A stretch of DNA of 49,411 nt, from positions 1-49,411 of the forward strand of contig JAUCBJ010002146.1 of NCBI GenBank assembly GCA_032718475.1, written 5' to 3'. Of the stretch, positions 46,201-49,411 are shown in pieces. Within the stretch, counting starts at the first letter, position 1, and each line of letters opens with the position of its first letter. The DNA comes from Nemertoderma westbladi. Lineage: Eukaryota; Xenacoelomorpha; Nemertodermatida; Nemertodermatidae. The notes below the pieces were generated by a model, which saw only the letters and a program-made list of their open reading frames with translations, ran no database searches and was not told where the DNA came from. A program made the position numbers and the translations under genes.

Positions 46201-46290
46201 TTTACTATTCTCGCTTGTGTTCCCGTCCGCCGTTGTTGATGTACTTAGACTTTGCGTCGGCGGCTCTTTCCATATTATATCACTATCCAT
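19111..46290 (-). CDS. M1 zinc aminopeptidase, membrane-anchored (APN-like), 14 exons
   Basis: This is a type II membrane protein that removes N-terminal residues from peptides outside the cell. Exons, 5' to 3' on minus: 46290-45621, 44676-44464 (end uncertain), 40407-40241, 40031-39822, 38248-38109, 37996-37737, 35513-35347, 35010-34780, 34634-34528, 33045-32831, 29756-29617, 29413-29261, 28883-28670, 19254-19111. They total about 1010 codons, normal for the family. All joins keep phase except exon 2 to exon 3, where the sum is one base off. The order is cytosolic tail, membrane helix (about residues 62-83), M1 N-domain, a GAMEN-type loop written LGMEN, HELSH with the third zinc ligand in LNEGFA, catalytic Tyr in IIYKKG, then the ERAP1_C-like helical domain. 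I cannot assign APN, glutamyl or TRH-degrading type. The start is the first ATG ([11 protein letters not shown]); the upstream frame lacks an ATG. Confidence 0.92.
19255..19730. other. 3' end of aminopeptidase intron 13
   Basis: A/T-rich sequence with no coding frame. I see no recognisable element apart from the acceptor at 19255. Confidence 0.4.
19740..22340 (-). mobile_element. 5'-truncated LINE with endonuclease and reverse transcriptase, frameshifted
   Basis: Read on minus, the frame at 22280-20817 carries an endonuclease with [12 protein letters not shown] and [10 protein letters not shown], a linker, and the start of the reverse transcriptase ([24 protein letters not shown]). A one-base slip near 20945 moves the rest into the frame ending at 19805: [30 protein letters not shown], catalytic [18 protein letters not shown], and a C-terminal cysteine/histidine knuckle [17 protein letters not shown]. 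The layout fits the Jockey/CR1/I group; the clade is not certain. The 5' part of the endonuclease is missing, so it is dead. It lies in aminopeptidase intron 13, in the same orientation as the gene. Confidence 0.88.
22504..22576 (+). mobile_element. tRNA-derived SINE head
   Basis: A box A-like tggcgcagtggtccagtagg is followed about 50 bp later by a box B-like agagttcgaatctgg, the spacing of an internal RNA polymerase III promoter. The cloverleaf stems do not pair fully, so this is a SINE head, not a tRNA gene. The 3' limit of the element is unclear. Confidence 0.55.
22577..24015. other. Non-coding intron 13 stretch, possibly the 5' region of the RTE-like LINE
   Basis: There is no real reading frame. 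It holds tatataag at 22757 ahead of a G/C-richer stretch and a (CA)n microsatellite at about 23825-23843. Its base composition is closer to the flanking LINEs than to intron. It could be a LINE leader or a composite of old repeats. Confidence 0.35.
24016..26860 (+). mobile_element. RTE-like LINE, nearly full length but frameshifted, with (TAG)n tail
   Basis: The endonuclease starts near 24035 with [15 protein letters not shown] one-base slip near 24170 precedes the main endonuclease frame (24190-25173), which has [21 protein letters not shown] and GSDHRIV. A second slip near 25155 separates it from the reverse transcriptase frame (to 26843): [55 protein letters not shown], catalytic [20 protein letters not shown], and an RTE-type C-terminus ([11 protein letters not shown], then a WQPTHG segment). 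It ends in (TAG)5 at 26841-26855, as RTE-group elements do. It lies in aminopeptidase intron 13, antisense to the gene. The two slips make it inactive. Confidence 0.9.
26861..27176. other. Non-coding intron 13 stretch between the LINE tail and the 63-bp array
   Basis: No frame and no clear repeat. It may be older transposon sequence. Confidence 0.35.
27177..28709 (-). repeat. 63-bp minisatellite of about 24 units built from the exon 13 end plus its 5' splice site
   Basis: On the gene's strand the unit is about 40 nt of the end of exon 13 (from ataacgcagagcttcacaag to gtacatccag) followed by 23 nt of intron opening gtgagtcgcc. The unit next to the exon is the authentic end (28670). Every other unit repeats the strong donor CAG|GTGAGT. 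Two joints, near 27930-27950 and 28065-28085, carry extra exon-like agagttataa, splitting the array into blocks of 12, 2 and 10 units. The copies are almost identical; the main change is gcgctTtca or gcgctCtca. Sixty-three is 21 codons with no stop, so exon 13's frame runs on through ten units. Confidence 0.97.
28670..28883 (-). CDS. Aminopeptidase exon 13
   Basis: The acceptor is taatgttttag before 28883 (phase 2); the donor is atccag|gtgagt after 28670 (phase 0). It encodes [20 protein letters not shown], then [19 protein letters not shown], and ends [13 protein letters not shown], corresponding to the family's NP-G---W-F---W helical repeat near the C-terminus. Its last ~40 nt are the source of the array in intron 13. 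Confidence 0.9.
28884..29260 (-). other. Aminopeptidase intron 12
   Basis: A 377-bp A/T-rich intron with donor gttagg after 29261. Nothing else is seen in it. Confidence 0.6.
29261..29413 (-). CDS. Aminopeptidase exon 12
   Basis: The acceptor is gttttctttag before 29413 (phase 2). It encodes [20 protein letters not shown] and [17 protein letters not shown], matching the M1 helical-domain segment that begins VYC and ends with a cysteine followed by a W/L pair. Confidence 0.9.
29563..29605 (-). repeat. G-rich simple repeat at the start of intron 11
   Basis: On the gene's strand, gtgagtctagtgggtgggat is followed by further GGG runs and an unbroken run of about 18 G (29563-29580). It begins within about 12 nt of the 5' splice site at 29616. 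It could form a G-quadruplex in the pre-mRNA. Confidence 0.85.
29617..29756 (-). CDS. Aminopeptidase exon 11
   Basis: The acceptor is cattttacag before 29756 (phase 0); the donor is ctttag|gtgagt (phase 2). It encodes [20 protein letters not shown] and [17 protein letters not shown], the M1 segment with two paired cysteines (AC---------C). It is short and was found by splice sites and family match. Confidence 0.87.
29757..30430 (-). other. 3' part of aminopeptidase intron 10
   Basis: Non-coding. A G/C-richer block at about 29808-29960 (gacgggatcc to aaccgagttt) looks like a fragment of a dispersed element but has no recognisable protein. The remainder is ordinary intron. Confidence 0.4.
30431..32837 (-). 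repeat. 33-bp minisatellite of about 72 units seeded at the exon 10 5' splice site
   Basis: On the gene's strand the unit is gtttaat|gtaagttctac followed by agattggtatgtttg: the last 7 nt of exon 10 plus 26 nt of intron, so each unit repeats the strong donor GTAAGT. Variants include tggtTtgtt, gtaagttTtac and 34-bp units with an extra T in gttttaat. The first unit is the real junction at 32831. Thirty-three is 11 codons, and the exon 10 frame stays open through about six units before an indel near 32650 breaks it. Confidence 0.97.
32831..33045 (-). CDS. Aminopeptidase exon 10
   Basis: The acceptor is aaattatctag before 33045 (phase 1); the donor is tttaat|gtaagt (phase 0), confirmed by the phase-0 start of exon 11. 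It encodes [20 protein letters not shown], then [20 protein letters not shown], ending FTENGFN. This matches the M1 helical domain (E-----W--A-------I---L). Confidence 0.9.
33046..34527 (-). other. Aminopeptidase intron 9
   Basis: 1.48 kb of A/T-rich sequence with no coding frame and no array. A loose motif of cataaa...gtcccc...tgtaacc recurs near 33993, 34200 and 34280, perhaps old repeat debris. Confidence 0.5.
34528..34634 (-). CDS. Aminopeptidase exon 9
   Basis: The acceptor is tcttaaacag before 34634 (phase 2); the donor is taaag|gtaatc (phase 1). It encodes [16 protein letters not shown], then [13 protein letters not shown], the family's YRVNYD--NW-------L and R--L-DDAF-LA segments. 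Confidence 0.92.
34780..35010 (-). CDS. Aminopeptidase exon 8
   Basis: The acceptor is aatgtttcag before 35010 (phase 2). It encodes [20 protein letters not shown], then [14 protein letters not shown] and [20 protein letters not shown], the beta-sandwich domain that follows the catalytic domain (Q-RF-------W-IP, then W---N). Confidence 0.9.
35347..35513 (-). CDS. Aminopeptidase exon 7
   Basis: The acceptor is cattttgcag (phase 0) and the donor gacgg|gtaagt (phase 2). It encodes [18 protein letters not shown] and [19 protein letters not shown], the family's W--Q-GYPV segment. It is flanked by introns of 336 bp (35011-35346) and 2.2 kb. Confidence 0.9.
35514..35990 (-). other. 3' part of aminopeptidase intron 6
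   Basis: Ordinary intron of 0.5 kb between the 46-bp array and exon 7. I see nothing distinctive. Confidence 0.5.
35993..37459 (+). repeat. 46-bp minisatellite of about 32 units in aminopeptidase intron 6
   Basis: The unit joins cacagcgaaccgatgctgcc, tgtgtctgtttctattgtc and tgggatc. Substitutions are scattered (gtgccg, ggtttc, ccagag) with a few indels. Forty-six is not a multiple of three, yet all three plus frames are open, giving spurious frames of 359-518 codons. It begins about 280 nt after the exon 6 donor and contains no exon sequence that I can recognise. Confidence 0.97.
37737..37996 (-). CDS. Aminopeptidase exon 6
   Basis: The acceptor is tttatccatag (phase 1); the donor is gtaaag|gtatga (phase 0). 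It encodes [20 protein letters not shown], then [20 protein letters not shown]. The tyrosine in IIYKKG is the transition-state-stabilising residue of M1 enzymes. The 112-bp intron 5 separates it from exon 5. Confidence 0.93.
38109..38248 (-). CDS. Aminopeptidase exon 5 (zinc site)
   Basis: The acceptor is tatcaccgtctag (phase 2); the donor is catatgg|gtgagt (phase 1). It encodes the zinc-binding motif HELSH, 18 residues, then E in WLNEGFATY: the HEXXH-X18-E signature with both histidines and the catalytic and zinc-ligand glutamates intact. Confidence 0.96.
38249..39062 (-). other. 3' part of aminopeptidase intron 4
   Basis: About 0.8 kb of A/T-rich intron without coding potential or a clear repeat. 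Confidence 0.5.
39084..39443 (+). repeat. Two related A/T-rich tandem repeats, 36 bp x 4 then 27 bp x 8
   Basis: From 39084 the unit is ggagtaaatatattacagga plus tatacacacaataaat (36 bp). From about 39217 the ggagtaaat part drops out, leaving a 27-bp unit to 39443. A deletion inside one unit, followed by expansion of the shorter form, explains both. It lies in intron 4. Confidence 0.92.
39529..39793 (+). repeat. 60-bp C/A-rich tandem repeat, about 4.4 units
   Basis: Units of cacctcacaaacacccccac, acacacccaccaacccccac and cacacatacaaccccacctc are identical across copies. On the gene's strand this is a G/T-rich array starting about 28 nt after the exon 4 donor at 39821. Confidence 0.95.
39822..40031 (-). 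CDS. Aminopeptidase exon 4 (GAMEN-type loop)
   Basis: The acceptor is aaaagtt-free ttttattttag before 40031 (phase 2); the donor is agtcaa|gtaaga (phase 2). It encodes [20 protein letters not shown], then [20 protein letters not shown], the substrate N-terminus-binding loop. The usual GAMEN reads LGMEN here; the key Glu and Asn are kept. Confidence 0.95.
40241..40407 (-). CDS. Aminopeptidase exon 3
   Basis: The acceptor is tggtttatag before 40407, or gttgcag before 40398 (both phase 0); the donor is ccaag|gtgaga (phase 2). It encodes [19 protein letters not shown] and [21 protein letters not shown] is a conserved M1 N-domain motif. The 209-bp intron 3 follows. The phase-0 start does not match the phase-1 end of exon 2. 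Confidence 0.9.
40575..42203 (-). repeat. 36-bp minisatellite of about 45 units in aminopeptidase intron 2
   Basis: The plus-strand unit is cacccctaccttctggtagc followed by agctaggaatagcgcc. A larger block of about 365 bp, marked by accttcttctgg and cttgccttctggcagc, occurs twice (about 40.9-41.15 and 41.27-41.5 kb). On the gene's strand every unit holds ccagaag|gtaggg, a fair donor match. Twelve codons per unit explain the spurious 399-codon frame. It abuts an RTE-like fragment at 42.2 kb. Confidence 0.96.
42204..42750 (+). mobile_element. RTE-like LINE 3' fragment 1
   Basis: One frame holds the C-terminal part of a reverse transcriptase [49 protein letters not shown] and an ELWRRNF ending. 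The tail is a short (GTA)n at 42738-42748. The catalytic core is absent. It is inserted in aminopeptidase intron 2. Confidence 0.85.
42751..43081. other. Intron 2 sequence between two LINE fragments
   Basis: No open frame. It may be 3' sequence of the same LINE group or older repeat. Confidence 0.35.
43082..44385 (-). mobile_element. RTE-like LINE fragment 2, internally deleted
   Basis: Read on minus, the N-terminal half of the reverse transcriptase (44400-43969: [48 protein letters not shown]) is followed, after the catalytic palm (no ADD box) has been lost, by thumb and C-terminal parts in other frames ([42 protein letters not shown]). It ends in (TAG)5 at 43096-43082. Its 5' end lies within about 80 bp of the aminopeptidase exon 2 donor. 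It is dead. Confidence 0.85.
44464..44676 (-). CDS. Aminopeptidase exon 2
   Basis: The acceptor is attttgtttcag (phase 1, matching exon 1). It encodes [20 protein letters not shown], then [20 protein letters not shown]: the conserved FPCFDEP-KA-F segment of the M1 N-domain. The end is uncertain. The good donor actg|gtgaga at 44463 is phase 1, but exon 3 needs phase 0. A weaker donor cgaac|gtacat at 44443 would fit exon 3. Confidence 0.88.
44905..45476 (+). mobile_element. RTE-like LINE 3' fragment 3
   Basis: A third, more decayed copy of the same C-terminal region, recognisable at DNA level by tccatgctgggctctaactg, aggacattgctttcgccgtg and gcccatgacttt, in broken frames. It ends gccgatagtagtagtagtag. 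It is inserted in aminopeptidase intron 1 (44677-45620). Confidence 0.8.
45621..46290 (-). CDS. Aminopeptidase exon 1 (signal anchor and N-domain start)
   Basis: The first in-frame ATG (46290) gives [12 protein letters not shown] cytosolic tail of about 60 residues ends in basic [12 protein letters not shown] hydrophobic helix follows (about 62-83, [19 protein letters not shown]) with no cleavage site: a type II signal anchor. The ectodomain starts [19 protein letters not shown] and includes the INSKNLNVS segment and several N-X-S/T sites. The donor is acaaag|gtatga (phase 1). Confidence 0.93.
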
Positions 46291-46950
46291 TATGTCTCTG
46301 TAGATATTCCCTATTACTATATAAACCAATAAATCTACACGTCTACAAAAAATGAACGCATATTGCTTTATCTTCAGCTGCCGTGAAAAATAAATGACAC
46401 ATTAAAATCTGTCAGACAAAATCTATGACACGAATAATGATGTCGTTATTCTTTAGTCAGATAGTCGAGTAAAAAATGAGTAAATATTTAAGGGTATAAA
46501 ATTAAACAGAGTTCACGTACAGTAATCAACGGTTTGCAGTACGTGACGTACTGTAAACTGGACCGGTATGGCAAATAGGTATATAAAATGATTTGTTTAA
46601 ACAAATCGCAAAAGATTTAGATCACTGCGTACGCAGCTTTAATGTATTTATTGAATGTGAATAATGTAATACATATTTCCAAATGAACACAAATTAATAA
46701 CAAATATCCGTTGCATTGAATGGCTAATTGGTTGTTGGATAGCAAGGCTCGTGTTCACTGTACTGTATTAGTAAGAAGTTAACTAATAAAGTCTAAAGTC
46801 CACTGTTTCATAACAATTGGATTAGTTGTGCAGCCGCTTTACAATGAATTCAATACGGAATTAATATTGATTGATATTAACCTAATGATATAAAACTTAT
46901 TTACCTAAATATATACCAACACCTATATGCTTACACAGGGCCGTATTTAG
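46291..46950 (-). other. Aminopeptidase 5' flank
   Basis: A/T-rich sequence with no gene. It should hold the 5' leader and promoter, but I see no convincing TATA box or initiator. Confidence 0.4.
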
Positions 46951-46984
46951 TGGGGGGCCGGAGAGGCCGAGGCCCCAGGCACCC

Positions 46985-47552
46985 CGACCTCAGGGGGCCC
47001 CCAACCTCAAGGGGCCCCCGACCTCAGGGGACCCCCGACCTCAGGGGGCCCCCCACCGCAGGGGGCCCCCGACCTCCGGGGGCCCCCGACCTCAGGGGGC
47101 CCCCGACCTCAGGGGGCCCCCCACCGCAGGGGGCCCCCGACCTCAGGGGGCCCCCCACCGCAGGGGGCCCCCGACCTCAGGGGGCCCCCGACCTCAGGGG
47201 GCCCCCGACCTCAGGGGGCCCCCGACCTCCGGGGGTCCCCGACCTCAGGGGACCCCCGACCTCAGGGGGCCCCCCACCGCAGGGGGCCCCCGACCTCAGG
47301 GGGCCCCCCACCGCAGGGGGCCCCCGACCTCCGGGGGCCCCCGACCTCAGGGGCCCCCGACCTCCGGGGGTCCCCGACCTCAGGGTACCCCCGACCTCAG
47401 GGGGCCCCCCACCGCAGGGGGCCCCCGACCTCAGGGGGCCCCCCACCACAGGGGGCCCCCGACCTCAGGGGCCCCCGACCTCAGGGGGCCCCCGACCTCC
47501 GGGGGTCCCCGACCTCAGTGGGCCCCCGACCTCAGGGGGCCCCCCACCACGA
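46985..47552 (+). repeat. G/C-rich 17-18-bp tandem repeat
   Basis: Alternating units gacctcagggggccccc and caccgcagggggccccc, about 32 in all. Each contains the palindrome gggggccccc, so both strands can fold and each carries G5 runs. The 219-codon frame through it is a by-product of G/C richness. It lies about 0.7 kb upstream of the aminopeptidase start. Confidence 0.95.
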
Positions 47553-47984
47553 TACCACAATTATAGGGATCGACCGAACTATAGAGGAGCCGAACCGGAA
47601 CTTAACTGAAACCAAGCCTGATGGCAATTTTGAATTTTGCCACTTATTTTTCCCAATATATATCAAAAACAAAAACAAAAAGTTAGTGTAAAAACAGTAA
47701 ATATTTTTGTAGCTTATGAAATTATATTTCTTTTTATATTTTTTCACTTTGGATTCTTGCATTTTTTGATCAGATGTTTTTATACTGATACTGTACTTTA
47801 TGTTTTTATACTGATACTGTATAAACAGGAACTTTGAAGCTTTAAATTTCTAATTTCCATGTTTAAATTAAATAAGGGGATGTGAGTTTTCCTGAAATTT
47901 TCCAAGGAAATTTCCGGAAAAGTACATTTCATCCGTAGTTACGACCACAAGAGACAAGACAACGAACCACCTAAACGCATCTAA
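47553..47984. other. Intergenic sequence
   Basis: A/T-rich with no credible coding frame. A short duplication of tttttatactgatactgta occurs at about 47778 and 47803. Confidence 0.4.
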
Positions 47985-49411
47985 GCAGGAATCCCTTGTT
48001 TCTAGTGTTTACTCTACTTGTGTTGCAGGAATCCCTTGTTTCTAGTGTTTACTCTACTTGTGTTGCAGGAATCCCTTGTTTCTAGTGTTTACTCTACTTG
48101 TGTTGCAGGAATCCCTTGTTTCTAGTGTTTACTCTACTTGTGTTGCAGGAATCCCTTGTTTCTAGTGTTTACTCTACTTGTGTTGCAGGAATCCCTTGTT
48201 TCTAGTGTTTACTCTACTTGTGTTGCAGGAATCCCTTGTTTCTAGTGTTTACTCTACTTGTGTTGCAGGAATCCCTTGTTTCTAGTGTTTACTCTACTTG
48301 TGTTCCAGGAATCCCTTGTTTCTAGTGTTTACTCTACTTGTGTTGCAGGAATCCCTTGTTTCTAGTGTTTACTCTACTTGTGTTGCAGGAATCCCTTGTT
48401 TCTAGTGTTTACTCTACTTGTGTTGCAGGAATCCCTTGTTTCTAGTGTTTACTCTACTTGTGTTGCAGGAATCCCTTGTTTCTAGTGTTTACTCTACTTG
48501 TGTTGCAGGAATCCCTTGTTTCTAGTGTTTACTCTACTTGTGTTGCAGGAATCCCTTGTTTCTAGTGTTTACTCTACTTGTGTTCCAGGAATCCCTTGTT
48601 TCTAGTGTTTACTCTACTTGTGTTGCAGGAATCCCTTGTTTCTAGTGTTTACTCTACTTGTGTTGCAGGAATCCCTTGTTTCTAGTGTTTAATCTACTTG
48701 TGTTCCAGGAATCCCTTGTTTCTAGTGTTTACTCTACTTGTGTTGCAGGAATCCCTTGTTTCTAGTGTTTACTCTACTTGTGTTGCAGGAATCCCTTGTT
48801 TCTAGTGTTTACTCTACTTGTGTTGCAGGAATCCCTTGTTTCTAGTGTTTACTCTACTTGTGTTGCAGGAATCCCTTGTTTCTAGTGTTTACTCTACTTG
48901 TGTTGCAGGAATCCCTTGTTTCTAGTGTTTACTCTACTTGTGTTGCAGGAATCCCTTGTTTCTAGTGTTTACTCTACTTGTGTTCCAGGAATCCCTTGTT
49001 TCTAGTGTTTACTCTACTTGTGTTGCAGGAATCCCTTGTTTCTAGTGTTTACTCTACTTGTGTTGCAGGAATCCCTTGTTTCTAGTGTTTACTCTACTTG
49101 TGTTGCAGGAATCCCTTGTTTCTAGTGTTTACTCTACTTGTGTTGCAGGAATCCCTTGTTTCTAGTGTTTACTCTACTTGTGTTGCAGGAATCCCTTGTT
49201 TCTAGTGTTTACTCTACTTGTGTTGCAGGAATCCCTTGTTTCTAGTGTTTACTCTACTTGTGTTGCATGAATCCCGTGTTTCTAGTGTTTACTCTACTTG
49301 TGTTGCAGGAATCCCTTGTTTCTAGTGTTTACTCTACTTGTGTTGCAGGAATCCCTTGTTTCTAGTGTTTACTCTACTTGTGTTGCAGGAATCCCTTGTT
49401 TCTAGTGTTTA
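47985..49411 (+). repeat. 40-bp minisatellite, about 36 units, running off the window
   Basis: The unit is gcaggaatcccttgtttcta followed by gtgtttactctacttgtgtt. Copies are almost identical; a C variant (gttcCagg) recurs at 48301, 48581, 48701 and 48981, with 280-bp spacing seen twice. On plus, tactctacttgtgttgcag|g resembles a 3' splice site. No source exon is in view. Confidence 0.97.

Noticed and set aside
46950-47609. 219-codon Pro/Gly-rich, collagen-like frame
   Set aside because: It comes from G/C-rich repeat units; the Gly spacing is not a regular G-X-Y and the unit length varies between 17 and 18 bp.
47985-49411. CRISPR-like array
   Set aside because: The repeats are directly adjacent with no unique spacers, in a eukaryotic context.

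Overview
The window is animal (metazoan) nuclear DNA, most likely from an invertebrate. It has spliced genes with GT-AG introns, an intraflagellar transport gene, and non-LTR retrotransposons. By hand estimate, minisatellite arrays fill close to half of it. I cannot name the species.

Three protein genes are supported. (1) IFT81 (minus, 100-2121) is a complete 673-residue open frame with no introns. (2) The 3' end of acetoacetyl-CoA synthetase, AACS (plus), has its last three exons at 2658-2912, 15048-15250 and 18554-18715. Its upstream exons lie outside the window, so IFT81 appears to be nested on the opposite strand inside an AACS intron. (3) A complete, or nearly complete, 14-exon M1 zinc aminopeptidase with an N-terminal membrane anchor (minus, 46290 down to 19111). 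AACS and the aminopeptidase converge, with poly(A) signals about 220 bp apart near 18.8-19.0 kb.

Layout: 0.1-2.1 kb IFT81. 2.9-13.9 kb is an 11-kb array of about 275 forty-bp units in AACS intron 1. A pair of inverted hammerhead-ribozyme-like sequences lies at 14.6-14.95 kb. 15.3-17.6 kb is a 27-bp array in AACS intron 2. The 9.4-kb last intron of the aminopeptidase (19.3-28.7 kb) holds two broken LINEs, a SINE-like tRNA head and a 63-bp array. 30.4-32.8 kb is a 33-bp array, 36.0-37.5 kb a 46-bp array, 39.1-39.8 kb two smaller arrays, and 40.6-42.2 kb a 36-bp array. 42.2-45.5 kb carries three fragments of an RTE-like LINE family with (TAG)n tails. 47.0-47.55 kb is a G/C-rich array. A 40-bp array starts at 47.98 kb and runs off the right end.

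The most unusual feature is the origin of the arrays. Three of them (2.9-13.9, 27.2-28.7 and 30.4-32.8 kb) are amplified from an exon-intron junction. Each unit carries the last 7-40 nt of the preceding exon plus the working 5' splice site, so the authentic donor is followed by tens to hundreds of near-identical donors. In two of the three, the unit is a multiple of three and stays open in the exon's frame, so using a later donor would add 21-residue or 11-residue blocks to the aminopeptidase. Repeats in three other introns begin within about 45 nt of a 5' splice site. This points to a lineage process that seeds minisatellites at intron 5' ends. Whether the repeated donors are used cannot be decided from DNA alone.
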